A program made the translations under genes and the position numbers. Below, piece after piece: positions 22,885 through 33,373 of a stretch of DNA of 64,000 nt. The notes beneath the pieces are model-generated. The model ran no database searches and had not been told where the DNA came from. It saw only the letters and a program-made list of their open reading frames with translations. Position 1 is the first letter of the stretch, and the number at the start of each line of letters is the position of its first letter. The stretch is taken from the NCBI GenBank assembly GCA_036768485.1, contig JAVLUZ010000329.1:496414-560413 (forward strand), in the 5' to 3' direction. The DNA comes from Mermis nigrescens. Taxonomy: Eukaryota > Nematoda > Enoplea > Mermithida > Mermithidae.

Positions 22885-23510
22885 ATGTTTTAATTGTAAA
22901 AATTGATAGGGGACTTGTAGGGGTTCCACAGTAAAGGTCGCATCTTCGTATCCCTCGCGACACGTAGCGACAAGAGTCCAACCAATTGACACTGCGTGGT
23001 CGGGCCTCCGCATGTCGTACTATCGGTGATCTGAAAATATGGCTGGATCGCCAAAGTGGAACCAAAAGACCGGATGGTCGGAATAGGCGCACTAAGGTGC
23101 GCAATGGCCGTACAAGTAACGGCACGTGTAGATACACTATCTACAGACGCAGTGTTTACACAAAGAATGCTAGAAGATAGGTCATCACTAATGTACACTC
23201 CCAAATCCTTAATAGATCCTTCAGAAACGGTTAAATCTTGAAAACCCATTTAGTAGTTGTTTCTAGGATTTCCATACCCCAAATGCAACGTTGCACATTT
23301 ACCATAACTTATTTGCAACTGCCATTTTTTAGTCCATGCGCGTGTAAGGAATCCAGATCCGATTGTAACAGATCAGCATTACATGAAACATTAAAAATTT
23401 TTGCATCATCAGTAAACAACATAATATCACTATGTTTACAATCTACTAAATCATTTATAAACACTAGAAACAATGTAGGCCCTAACACACTGTCTTGAGG
23501 GACACCACTA
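22885..23510 (-). pseudogene. Degenerate non-LTR reverse transcriptase fragment
   Basis: On the minus strand, in broken frames: SGVPQDSVLGPT, INDLVDCKHSDIMLFTDDAK (FTDD replaces FADD), LQSDLDSLHAWTKKWQLQIS, LGYGNPR, KDLGVYISDDLS and finally WNPYKSP. The order is that of a CR1-like RT palm and thumb. The stretch after SDDLS (~22985-23150) does not match the family and may be an internal replacement. Confidence 0.75.
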
Positions 23511-24538
23511 TGTAACTGCGAGAGTTACACGTTTTGGCGGACTTGCCTTAGCAGTTCGCGGTAGCCACTTACATAGCCAATACTAGTAGCTATCTACGAT
23601 AGTGTACTGTGGGCTATGCCTTCGGTCTTCCCACATTTTCCCCTATTTTCAATAATAAAAAACAATAAGATACTTGTCCGGTAACATAGAGTTAAGTATA
23701 TGATAATAGTAATTATTTTATGCATTCCGCTTGTATTAATCTAGAACATTCGTTATGATTTAAAAGAATTCCAGTATTATGTTATTTTGACGTTAATTAC
23801 ATTTACTGTAATGGTCCTACGTGGCCATCTTAGTTTTTTGGTTGACAGTCGTCCGTCTGTACAGTGGAGTACGTTTCGCTTTCTTTTTGCGTTATTTGTT
23901 GTCCGGCAGCTAGGCCGTGTATTTAGTGTTCGAATAAATTAGAAAACCTACCCAGGGGTTTCGGATATACCGAGGGTTAGGTCGGAGCTTCCCAACGTCG
24001 AGGATTCCGGGACTCTGAGTGGACGGATAGGTAAATTCCACATGATTACTTATTTCGTTCGAAAATCTTAATCTTTTTCTCAAACCTAAAATTGATCAAA
24101 AATATTATTTAATCTTTAAGGATGATTGATCAGTATGGAGCTCGTTGGTGTTGTTTTCAAAGTTTATTGTGCTATACACATTAGGAACCAAAAACATTTC
24201 TGTCGGAATCGAATCTTGAAAATAAGTTAAACAATCAACTTGAGCCTTGAGGTAGGTCAACTGACCTTCGCGGCAATTCCGAGAATTAGGTAGGTAGCCT
24301 TAGGTCTTAGGGCGTAGCTGCTGAGATCACCCGACGAGAAGCGGTCAGCAATATTAGGACCGAGGGGATCGAAGCCGTAAGGTCTGTGAGGTCCAAGGAT
24401 CGAAGCGATCCCAGGCTAAGCGATCGGGGCCAGCGCTAAGAGCAGATCTAAGTACCTACGTACCTAAGTAAGTCTCGAAGGCAAATACACCCGTCCTACA
24501 TGTTGATTCTTTGTAGACATAGGGCGGCCATGTATTTA
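23511..24538. mobile_element. LTR-like insertion (tentative)
   Basis: The RT fragment stops abruptly at ACTA|TGTAACTGCGAGAGTTACA. The region contains an AATAAA (~23933) and ends near tgtatttaca|acta, giving TG...CA ends and a possible ACTA duplication. That would fit a solo LTR, but no second LTR, primer-binding site or gag/pol was found. Confidence 0.25.
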
Positions 24539-24544
24539 CAACTA

Positions 24545-24709
24545 TAGTCCGTTTCACATGACTTCGTGCATAAATTCTAAGAATTTTCATCGACAGTAGG
24601 TCGAGGATTACGATAATTATATATCAGATCAATGCTATAATCGCAATCTGTCAGCTTATTGCCGTAAATAGTTTTAAAAATTATGACCGAAGTTGTGTGA
24701 AACAGACTA
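24545..24709. mobile_element. 165-bp palindromic MITE (TAGTCTG family)
   Basis: Ends TAGTCCGTTTCAC and GTGAAACAGACTA, with TA at 24543-24544 and 24710-24711. Nearly collinear with 14164-14328. Confidence 0.9.
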
Positions 24710-24711
24710 TA

Positions 24712-25295
24712 ATTACCGTTTGTGGTTTTGAGAAACTACCCATTTATCTATACCTTTTGTGACCTTCCCGCTAAAAATGATGTAATTCAGCTTAACAGAG
24801 TACCAGAGTCTAGTCTATTAACTGAGTCTATATACAGTCTGTTTTTAAGCTAGTGTATGACAACGATCAATAATCATAAGTGTTTATTACGTTAATCCGA
24901 TTTTTTTGCTGTTAAGCGCCGGCTCGGGTCGGGTCAATTCATGTTCCGTCGCATAGCGGAGAAATCAGGTATTACAGTATATTAGAGTATATACTTATCG
25001 TGCGGATTTCAAGCATGAGGTAAAAAAATAGACTATAGATACAAGCGCTCTATAAGCGCTGGTAGTCGTTCATATTTATACTAGGCGCATACGAGCAAGC
25101 GGACATTTTCGCACTATTAAACAAGCTATCATATTACTGTAGCTAATCACAAAAACAGCTGGTTAGGATATAAAGCTTCAAGATTGTTAGCTAAAGATTA
25201 AAACTCGGGACCCGTCCCGTGGGCGCATAGGCGTAGCCAGGATTTTCGCCAGGGGAGAATTCCAAAAAAATTTTTCCCGTCTAAAAGACGTGTAA
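24712..25295. other. No gene seen
   Basis: Unique-looking AT-rich sequence up to the 3' end of the CR1-like element. No feature supported. Confidence 0.4.
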
Positions 25296-25451
25296 AACGC
25301 GCGGGGCCAACAACAAACAACAACAAAGATTTTATTGCAAAACGTACAAGACATGGTAAAAATAAAGACACAGCGTACGATACAAAGATATGATAAAACG
25401 ATATATGACTAAAACGTCAGCAACGGGACACGCAGTCACGAACGTGAAAAC

Positions 25452-25793
25452 TTACACGTGCCCCTTCAGATGAACAGAAAAATCAAAAGCATTTAGTTTG
25501 CGTTTAAAAATTTCTAAGCTAGGTGAATTTACAACATCAACTGGAAGTGAATTCCACAGATTCACATATCTATGACTGAAATCATACTTGAGAATATCTG
25601 AACGAGCTACTGGAACAGTCAGTTTAAGGTTATTGACAGAGCGAGTATAGTTGCGATTAAATGCGAAAAACTCGTCACAGAGAATGTGTGATTTTCCATT
25701 AATAATCTGATAATAAAAGGATAAAGCAAAACGAATACGGCGTATTTCGAGACGTTCTAACGACAGACTTTTTAAACGATCATTATATGACAA
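25452..25793 (-). pseudogene. C-terminal part of the same RT after a frameshift
   Basis: 113 codons beginning YNDRLKSLSLERLEIRRIRF and ending VHLKGHV. The segment LWNSLPVDVVNSPSLEIFKR is the usual C-terminal signature of these RTs. It is separated from 25852-27624 by one frameshift near 25900, with no other damage visible. Confidence 0.85.
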
Positions 25794-25851
25794 ACCACTG
25801 TTAAAACCAAAAATACAACGGGTAAACTTGCGCTGAACTCGCTCGATACGA

Positions 25852-27624
25852 TCAATATCTCGAATACGATAAGGACTCCAAACGGTACAGACAGTACTCT
25901 AAAAGCGGACGAACATATACAACAAAAGCACGAGACAAAATTTTATGATCACGAGAGAAGAATAACTTCAGTATCAGACTGGATCGCTGAGAAGCTTTTT
26001 TAATCACTTCATGATAGTGCTGCTGAAATTTCAAATTTTGAGACATTAGAACACCTAAATCGCGGACACAGTCAGAATCAGAAGGTAAAAGTTGATTTCC
26101 AATAAAATATTGATGTTTAGGATTATTATAACCCATGTACAAAACTGAGCATTTATCAATAGATATCTGAAGCTGCCATTCACGCGACCATGTATAAAGC
26201 TTATTAAGGTCGTTTTGAAGTATAGTTTTAGAAGAGGACAAATTATACATTTTAACATCGTCAGCAAATAACCGAATACGACTACTCATATTATCACATA
26301 AATCATTAATGTAAATCAGAAAAAGGGTTGGCCCTATCACGCTCCCTTGCGGGACGCCGCTAGTTACATTAAAGCTATCTGAAAAAGAACTATTAACAAC
26401 AACGCACTGAGATCGAGAGGATAAAAAAGATTTAAGCCAGTTGAAAAGAAAACCATTTAGACCATATGCAGAAAGTTTATGAAGTAATTTTGTGTGCGAT
26501 AAAGAATCGAAAGCTTTTTTAAAGTCGATAAAAATTACATCTACAGTAGATTTTCTATCAATAAATTTTGCCCATTCGTTTTTACACTTTAGCAATTGCA
26601 TTTCACATGATCGACCTTTTAAAAATCCAAATTGGAGAGGAGAAAGTAAATTATTTATATTTAAGTAATCCAGAATCTTTTTATTAACAATTTTTTCCAT
26701 AATTTTACAAGGAGAGCAACACAACGAAATCGGACGATAATTTTCTACACAAGCAGAATCACCTTTATTTTTGAAAACTGGAATTACGTATGCTTGATAC
26801 CACAATTTTGGAATTGAACCTGATCGAAAAGAAGTTTCAAAGATGGAAGCAAGAGGAGGAGAAAGCAAATAACCTATTTTTTTAATAAAAAATGAGCATA
26901 GGCCATCAGGGCCACATGCAGTACTTGGTTTAGATTCGCGAATAGCTCTGTAAACGGTGTCTACATCGAAATTCATTTCTGCTAACGAGGAAAAAGTACG
27001 AGCCTGAAAAACAGGAAGATTTTGATCATCAACAGTGAAAACAGAGGCAAAATATGAGTTAAAATGATTAGCTTTTACATGATCGTCATCTAATTCAATA
27101 CCATTAGATAAAGTCAGGGGAAATGAACTTTTCCTGATTTTTAAACGAGAATTAACAAAATTGTAAAAGTTACGGATATCGCCTGATTTCAAAACTTCTA
27201 ATTCTTCTTTAGCGTAAAAATTTTTGGTTTCTCGTTTTATAGATTTGCAGAAACTAGAATAGATAGTTCGATTTGTTCGAGTTTTGAACTTTTTGTAATT
27301 TTTCCATAATTTAAGTTTTTTTAAATATAACTTATGGATGTGTTTAGGAAATACTTTCTTAAAATTTCTATGTACTTTTTTAGGTATTAGATCAGAACTA
27401 ATAGTTTGAAGAACTGAAACAAAAACATTATACATATCATCTGCCGAAGTACACTGATTAAATAAATCGGGCCAAGAAACAGTGGCTAATCGCATAGAAA
27501 TTAACTCGTAATTGGCTTTTCGAAAATTTAAACAAGAGGGCATGTGATTTGTCTCTTCGTACCCTTGAATTTCGAAAGCAATAGAATTATGATCACTAAC
27601 AGAAAAAGGAGGTGATATCTTCAC
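25852..27624 (-). CDS. ORF2 of truncated retrotransposon: reverse transcriptase
   Basis: 590 codons. The start is an internal Met; true ORF2 begins further 5' and is missing. Landmarks in order: SDHNSIAF (last endonuclease motif, residues ~9-16), YRPISL, FKKAFDS, SGVPQGSVIGP and FADDVKMY (catalytic Asp pair), then the thumb region up to FVVYVRPLLEY. The tail CLYRLESLSYSRY is out of frame. A one-base shift near 25900 restores the expected TVWSPYRIRDIDRIERVQ, so the C-terminus continues in 25452-25793. Confidence 0.88.
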   Translation of the reverse strand: MKISPPFSVSDHNSIAFEIQGYEETNHMPSCLNFRKANYELISMRLATVSWPDLFNQCTSADDMYNVFVSVLQTISSDLIPKKVHRNFKKVFPKHIHKLYLKKLKLWKNYKKFKTRTNRTIYSSFCKSIKRETKNFYAKEELEVLKSGDIRNFYNFVNSRLKIRKSSFPLTLSNGIELDDDHVKANHFNSYFASVFTVDDQNLPVFQARTFSSLAEMNFDVDTVYRAIRESKPSTACGPDGLCSFFIKKIGYLLSPPLASIFETSFRSGSIPKLWYQAYVIPVFKNKGDSACVENYRPISLCCSPCKIMEKIVNKKILDYLNINNLLSPLQFGFLKGRSCEMQLLKCKNEWAKFIDRKSTVDVIFIDFKKAFDSLSHTKLLHKLSAYGLNGFLFNWLKSFLSSRSQCVVVNSSFSDSFNVTSGVPQGSVIGPTLFLIYINDLCDNMSSRIRLFADDVKMYNLSSSKTILQNDLNKLYTWSREWQLQISIDKCSVLYMGYNNPKHQYFIGNQLLPSDSDCVRDLGVLMSQNLKFQQHYHEVIKKASQRSSLILKLFFSRDHKILSRAFVVYVRPLLEYCLYRLESLSYSRY

Positions 27625-27639
27625 GTTAATGGCTTGCGC

Positions 27640-28489
27640 GCAAAGTGCTAATTTTTTGATTTTCCACCAATAAAACGGTAGAAACTGCTAAATAATAGAA
27701 TAAACCGGCGCGAAGCACCGAATTTTTCGATTTTTCATCGCAAAACAGCATCACACAATCATATTGCTCACTTTTTGAAAATGTGAAAATTTTCCCCAGG
27801 GGGATTCCCCCCTTCCCCCACTGGCTACGCCAGTGCGTGGGCAGGTCGGCAGAATGCTATACAACTCGGGCTACGGGTTGAGGGGTACGCGTTGAGATTT
27901 TTTAGTCGGGTTGAAAACTAAATTTCAATATTTTGAAACTAAATTTTTAAGCGCAAAAGCACCTGAAAATACCTAAAAGTCACGGATTACTCACAAAAAA
28001 TAAACAATATAATGAGCACAATATCTATGTAAAAGCGTGGACGCTGGCGCCAACATTTTGGTCAGTCCATGGTACTAAGCCTTAGCCTAATATGCAGGTA
28101 AATTAATGCAAAACATTACGAATACCTTGCCCTACCTGAGCATGGGGGTAAGGGGGTACCCCCGGAGTTTTAAAAATCTGATAGCTATACAGGGATTTTG
28201 GCCGCAAAACCATTGCTGTATAGCTTTTTTTGGACTCAGAAAATTAGCTGTACAGCCTTTTTGGGCTCAGAAACAGGGCTGGCAAAAAGCCAGATTTGAA
28301 AATTTTGCGTTTTGGGTTTTTGGGGTTTTTTGGTGGGTTTTTCCTGATACGCACCAGAGTTGTCTGTATACACTTATAAACATTGACTTGGCTTACTTTG
28401 TGACATAAAGACCCCAACATAAAAAATAGGACTAGTTCAAAACAAAGCTTTAGGCAATGGTGTAGCTGGAGCAGTAATTATTTGCAGTC
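27640..28489. other. Interspersed repeats, no gene
   Basis: Contains a GGCGC hairpin copy (27706-27720) and a stretch of degenerate repeat (28140-28340: agctatacagg, agaaaattagctgtacag) related to 37500-37790. The frame 28106-28408 has no coding character. Confidence 0.45.
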
Positions 28490-28617
28490 AAATACAAATA
28501 CAAATACAAATTTTATTGCAAAGTCAATGAAACAGGTAAAATACACATAAACACGGCAAAATACGAAGAATAAATAATCATTGCTAGTTTCACTGGCTGC
28601 AATAGCTCCATGATACA

Positions 28618-29811
28618 TTAAAGCATACTGGTTGGAGCCGAAATTTTTGACTTGAGGTAATCTTTAACCCTGGTCTGAAAGATATTTGCCGAAGAAGAAC
28701 AAATAATCGCATCTGGGAGAGAATTCCATAGATATAGGACTCTATTTGGAAAAGAGTATTTTTTAACATCTAAACGAAATTTTTCACCTTTAAGTTTTAA
28801 ACTATTAACAGCTCGAGTTTTAGATGACTGTGTAAGTGTGAAAAAATCATCAGGATCAATTTGTATATATCCATTGAAAATTTTATATATCATAGATAAA
28901 TCAAAAACAACTCTACGAAATTCCAGAGAGTCTAATTCTAAAATCTGAAGCCGACGTTCATATGGTATATCACTAAATTTAAGAATACGTTTGGTAAAAT
29001 ATTTTTGAACTTTTTCTATATTTTTTGTATCACATTTCTTATATGGATTCCAAATAGTTGTATTAAATTCTAAAAGGGGGCGAATAAATTGCTTGAAAGC
29101 TAAAATTAATGCTTCTGTATTCTTAATCTGAAATGATCGAAAAATAAGTGATAATCGAAAGTAAGCGTTTTTGACTATATTTTTTATATGAGGAGAAAAA
29201 TTCAAAGTTTCATTTAAAGTAATACCTAAATCCCGAACCCCAATATTAGTAGGAAGAAGTTTTTTATCATTTATAAAATAATCAAAGCGAGGATTATTAT
29301 GACCAAAGTAAAGGACTTGACATTTAGATACTGATAGGGGTAATTGCCATAACTCAGACCATTTGATAATATCAGTAAGAAGTTTTTGTAAAAGAAAAAA
29401 ATCCACTGATTTAGCATATATTTTAATATCATCCGCGAAAAGCATAATTTTTGTTTTTTCACTAATGCAAAGGTTTGTAATATCATTAATGTAAAGTAAG
29501 AATAAAACAGGTCCCAGGACACTCCCCTGTGGAACACCACTAAGTACATTTCCCGGTAGTGAGACTGTATTATCAAGCTTAACACTCTGAGTACGATTAG
29601 TCAAAAAATCATGAATCCATTTTATGAGATTATCACACAGTCCATACTTAAATAATTTAAAAATTAACTTTGAACTTGAAACGGAATCAAAAGCTTTCTG
29701 AAAGTCCAAATAAATAGAATCGATTGTATCTTTATTATCTAAATTTTTTGATAATATAATCAGTGTAACAAAGTAGCTGTGATTCACATGATTTTTTCGG
29801 TAAAAAGCCAA
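28618..29811 (-). CDS. ORF2, reverse transcriptase part
   Basis: 397 codons, starting inside the RT domain because of the frameshift. It contains YLDFQKAFDSVSS (first catalytic Asp), SGVPQGSVLGPVLF, FADDIKIY, LWQLPLSVSKCQVLYFGH and, near the C-terminus, LYLWNSLPDAIICSS. The preceding RT residues (NYRPVSLT, YQFGFLPKKS) are read in this frame from about 29945, so the RT begins upstream of the first Met. Length from that point is close to the usual size for the domain. Confidence 0.9.
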   Translation of the reverse strand: MAFYRKNHVNHSYFVTLIILSKNLDNKDTIDSIYLDFQKAFDSVSSSKLIFKLFKYGLCDNLIKWIHDFLTNRTQSVKLDNTVSLPGNVLSGVPQGSVLGPVLFLLYINDITNLCISEKTKIMLFADDIKIYAKSVDFFLLQKLLTDIIKWSELWQLPLSVSKCQVLYFGHNNPRFDYFINDKKLLPTNIGVRDLGITLNETLNFSPHIKNIVKNAYFRLSLIFRSFQIKNTEALILAFKQFIRPLLEFNTTIWNPYKKCDTKNIEKVQKYFTKRILKFSDIPYERRLQILELDSLEFRRVVFDLSMIYKIFNGYIQIDPDDFFTLTQSSKTRAVNSLKLKGEKFRLDVKKYSFPNRVLYLWNSLPDAIICSSSANIFQTRVKDYLKSKISAPTSML

Positions 29812-29868
29812 ATTGGTATTTTGATAAGAGATTGTAATGCAAGATATACGTCATGATTTTATCTTTAA

Positions 29869-31431
29869 TTATATTCTCCAATAATCGGCATGAAACACAA
29901 GTAAGTGAAACAGGTCTATAGTTATCAGGTGAAGCGGGGTCATTTTTTTAAAAATGGGTACTACAAGAGCATGTTTCCAGATTTTAGGTAACTTAGAAGT
30001 TAAAAGAGATATTGAAAATATCTTTTTTAATGGATTTACTAAAGAATAAGCCAGTTTTTTAAACAAAATTGGTGGAAGATTGTCAGGTCCAACTGAAAAA
30101 GACGATTTCAATTTCTTAATAGATTTTAAAACTGATACATCATTAATATAATCGATAAAAGTCAAATTTAATTTGCTAGATACATTAATATCAATATTGT
30201 CAGGACAAAAACCATTATCAATAGTGAAAACTGAGCAAAAATGCTTATTAAGTAATTCCGCTTTTGCATAGGAATCGAATTGAAAAATATTATTACTATC
30301 TTTTAGAGGCGGAACAGACTTGATTGTTTTAGTTTTACTCTTTACATACGAGTAAAATTGTTTCAAATTACCATTTTTAATGAGATTTTTTTCATAAAGT
30401 TCAATTTCTTTATGAACAGCAGCAGTATATTTATGAGAAGCAGTGCGATAATTAAGTTTGTTGGCAATAGATTTATGTTTTTTGTATTTTCGCCACATGT
30501 AATATTTGTGTTTGAGTGATTTTCGGATCTCCTTAGAACGTCTCTTACCGATAATTTTTTTGAAGGGTATAAAGCATTCAATACCAAAATGAATTATGGA
30601 CAAAAACTTATCATAGAAGTCATCAACTGTAATACAATCAAAAAATACTTGTTCCCAGAAAATGCTGTCAAGAAATAAAGCAAAATCATTGTAATTACCA
30701 GATGAATAATTTCTGACAGGAGATTCCTGTTTCCTGTTTGAATCGAGCATTAAACAAAAATCAATCTGATTATGATCACATGAATCCGTAAATGGGGGTA
30801 AAACATTAATATTAAAGCAAATATTTTCACAATTAGTAAAAATTAGGTCAATTAAATTATTATCTCGAGTGGACTCAGTAATGAGCTGTTTAAAACCTAG
30901 CTTACTTATTGTATTCCAAAATATTCGACTTAACTTATCAGTAGGAATATCTCCTTTTGCCCAGTTTATGTTTGGAAGATTAAAATCACCAAGTAAAACG
31001 ACTGGGTATGAAACATCAGTACTCCAAATAATGAAATCATTATATAATTTCATTGCTTGCAAATCTGTATTAGGAGGTCTATAAATCAAAACTATTCTGA
31101 AATAATTTGTCGCATTTCTAAAATCTAGAACTACAGCCTCGCAATTATTAAATTCCTCTGGTAATAATATTTTTGTTGCATTTATTTCTTTTTTCACTAT
31201 AATACACACTCCACCACCCAAAGTTTTTTCTCGATCTTTTCTAAAAACGTTAAAATAATTTGTGTTAAAAATATTACAATCAGGAATTTCGCTTTTTAGC
31301 CAAGTTTCACAAAAACACACCAAATCATAATCTATTTCAATTTTCTTAAGAAAATCCAATTTGTTTTTTAAACTTCTAGCATTGATCAAGGCACATTTAG
31401 TTACATGGCAGTCCTTGCAGCCAGCCTCATG
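29869..31431 (-). CDS. ORF2, AP-endonuclease and RT N-terminus
   Basis: The open frame starts right after the ORF1 TAA (31434-31432) and runs in the same frame. No ATG occurs before the first endonuclease motif. Endonuclease motifs in order: INARSLKNK, CETWL (catalytic Glu), IYRPPN, GDFNLP, LIDLIFTN and SCDHNQIDF. A basic linker and the RT start (DNLPPILFKKLAYSLVNP) follow. The frame leaves the RT after VVPIFKK at a run of A, where one inserted or lost base near 29945 brings in an unrelated tail. Restoring the frame gives the expected YRPVSL motif. Confidence 0.9.
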   Translation of the reverse strand, partial: HEAGCKDCHVTKCALINARSLKNKLDFLKKIEIDYDLVCFCETWLKSEIPDCNIFNTNYFNVFRKDREKTLGGGVCIIVKKEINATKILLPEEFNNCEAVVLDFRNATNYFRIVLIYRPPNTDLQAMKLYNDFIIWSTDVSYPVVLLGDFNLPNINWAKGDIPTDKLSRIFWNTISKLGFKQLITESTRDNNLIDLIFTNCENICFNINVLPPFTDSCDHNQIDFCLMLDSNRKQESPVRNYSSGNYNDFALFLDSIFWEQVFFDCITVDDFYDKFLSIIHFGIECFIPFKKIIGKRRSKEIRKSLKHKYYMWRKYKKHKSIANKLNYRTASHKYTAAVHKEIELYEKNLIKNGNLKQFYSYVKSKTKTIKSVPPLKDSNNIFQFDSYAKAELLNKHFCSVFTIDNGFCPDNIDINVSSKLNLTFIDYINDVSVLKSIKKLKSSFSVGPDNLPPILFKKLAYSLVNPLKKIFSISLLTSKLPKIWKHALVVPIFKKMTPLHLITIDLFHLLVFHADYWRI

Positions 31432-32256
31432 TTATATATTATGACGCAAAACAGAGCCTTGAAAAAATTTTTTTATAGACAATGAATAATAATCGATGAA
31501 TAAGTTTTGCTCATTTTTAGAACGTCTATCGCGCAATTCAGACTGCAACTCACGTGCCTTGACACGTTGCTGGTAAGACAGATCGGGCCGAGCCCATAAC
31601 CGTCGCTTGTTCCCATCATTGTCGTAGGTTGTTTGACCAGCACGGTTGATGAGCGTAATGAGTGATCGTTTCTTCTTGGTGTTGGTGCAGACGACCTTCA
31701 GAAACCGTGGTTTGCCCTGAACATGTGGGCCGTCCCGGTCCCGGAAAACACGTGTAATGTCATTAGCGACTAAAGCATCAGAAGATTTAATATGTTTTGC
31801 AACAAAATCTTGAACAGCAGCCAAATCGGCTGACTCAGAACTGCAATCGTTCAATCCGAACAGAACAAAATTATTTTTTTTACTTTCGATTTCTAAAGCA
31901 TCACGTATCATAGAGGGAATATCGTAGGATAAATTTGAAGAATTACTTATTTGCAATTTATCGAATTTCGCATTAAGTTCAGTAATTTGAGAAGAGAGGA
32001 CATCAAGTCGTTTTTCAACATGTAAGAATTTCTTAACCAATGGCGTACAGCGGAAACAATAGAATATTACATTTGGTTTTGAAAACGTCTTAAAATCTTC
32101 GTCGTCCACTTTCAAACAGTGTAAATGACCACAAAGTTCGCAAAAATCGCATAATAAGCCACGATCATCATCGCTAACGTGATTCGCACAAACAAGACAG
32201 TCCGAGTTGACATCGAAACTTTTCGATGCAGGAAACTTCCCAGATCGATTCGGCAT
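31432..32256 (-). CDS. ORF1 protein with PHD-type zinc finger
   Basis: 274 residues from the ATG at 32256 (MPNRSGKF). Residues ~16-67 hold a PHD-like cysteine array (CLVC, CDFCELCGHLHC, CFRC), a short coiled-coil-like stretch (LDVLSSQITELNAKFDKL) follows, and the C-terminal half resembles the RNA-binding part of CR1-type ORF1 (VFRDRDGP, KPRFLKVVC, RRLWARPDLSYQQR). The frame is open further upstream to 32490, but that part lies in the 5' UTR and flanking repeat. Role by family: nucleic-acid binding and chaperone in the retrotransposon RNP. Confidence 0.85.
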   Translation of the reverse strand: MPNRSGKFPASKSFDVNSDCLVCANHVSDDDRGLLCDFCELCGHLHCLKVDDEDFKTFSKPNVIFYCFRCTPLVKKFLHVEKRLDVLSSQITELNAKFDKLQISNSSNLSYDIPSMIRDALEIESKKNNFVLFGLNDCSSESADLAAVQDFVAKHIKSSDALVANDITRVFRDRDGPHVQGKPRFLKVVCTNTKKKRSLITLINRAGQTTYDNDGNKRRLWARPDLSYQQRVKARELQSELRDRRSKNEQNLFIDYYSLSIKKFFQGSVLRHNI

Positions 32257-32407
32257 AATTAGCCGTCCAAGAATTGTATGAATAAGTATAAGTATAAAAA
32301 TTGGCGATTGACCGGTTGATGTGGGGTAATATCCTGTTTCTGCCCATTCATTGGAACCAAAACTTAGACGAAGAGAATATCGTTTGGACGGGGATATGTT
32401 TTGTACT

Positions 32408-33373
32408 TCAACTGCAGGTGATGTAGCACACAATGTAAAATTATATGCAGTCAAAAACCAGCGGTCTAGACTGCATGTAATACAGCACACAATGTAAAAT
32501 CATATGCCGTCAAAAACCAGTGGCCTAGACTGCAGGTAATATAGCACACAATGTGATATTATATGCAGTCAAATTGAATGCATATTGATATGGCAAGCTG
32601 GCGCTTTGCTCGCATTTTGAACTGTAGTAGATGGTTTTATAAGGCACTTTTATTTGAGATGGTCTGACAGATTTGCTTCCTCACGAGGGAATATTTTGTT
32701 GTGCTGCATGGGTAGCACCTTTCATAGCTGCCCAGTCACCCATTAGCGCATTTTGATGGGCCAGCGTAAGCTCTGGTCCTGCATGATAGATATTGAGTAA
32801 CTGTTGCTGTTCTTGTGCTCATTCTGGGATATTGTTTTACTGCAGTAGAAATAAAATGCTTCAATAATATGTACGCACCTATAGGAAAGTACATAGGTGC
32901 ATGCCTATGCATTGAGTGTCTATTTAGGTACTTTATTTCTAGCCATTTTTGCCCTTTTCTTGCACTTAAAGCACCTAATTTTCTAGCTGTTATTGTTGAC
33001 AATTCCGATGCAGCATTTTATTTCCACTACAATTAAACAATCCCTTTGAATGAGGACAAGAACAGCCTCAGAATGAGGACAAGAACAGCAACAGCTACTC
33101 AATATCTATCATGCAGGACCAGAAGCTTACACTAGCCCATCAGAATGCGCTAATGGGTGACTGGGCAGCTATTAAAGCTGCTACCCATACAGTGAAAAAA
33201 GCATTCACTAGTGAGGAAGCAAATCTGTCAGACCGTCTCAAATAAAAGTGCCTACTAAAACCATCTACTACAAATCAAAATGCGGGGCGAAGCGCCAGCT
33301 TCCCACATCAATATGCATTGAACTTGACTGCATTTAATATCACATTGTGCGCTATATTACCTGCAGTCCAGGC
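32408..33373. repeat. Palindromic element with inverted ~62-bp subterminal repeats
   Basis: Left arm 32523-32829 and right arm ~33056-33373 are inverted copies (markers cacccattagcgcatt, gatagatattgagta). At the left edge a ~62-bp unit (gcagtcaaaaaccag, then gcacacaatgt) repeats about twice. Its inverted counterparts lie at 35778-35876, beyond the inserted hAT-like element, so the palindrome originally continued there. The spacer 32830-33055 has no protein match. Confidence 0.82.

Larger units (their letters stand above)
25300..27630 (-). mobile_element. 5'-truncated CR1/Jockey-like non-LTR retrotransposon
   Basis: The minus-strand element begins near 27630, keeping only the end of the endonuclease (SVSDHNSIAF), so it is 5'-truncated, as is usual after incomplete reverse transcription. 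It ends near 25300 with an AATAAA-containing tail and a short (TTG)n-like repeat. It carries the RT frames 25852-27624 and 25452-25793. At its 5' side it abuts a GGCGCGAAGCACC hairpin copy. Confidence 0.85.
28490..32420 (-). mobile_element. Nearly complete CR1-like non-LTR retrotransposon
   Basis: The minus-strand element has a 5' UTR (~32257-32420), ORF1 with PHD finger (31432-32256), ORF2 with endonuclease (29869-31431) and RT (28618-29811), and a 3' end with AATAAA and (ATTTGT)n at 28490-28517. A repeated 3' tail with no target-site preference fits CR1/L2-type elements. Damage is slight: one TAA between ORF1 and ORF2, and one frameshift near 29945. Confidence 0.88.
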
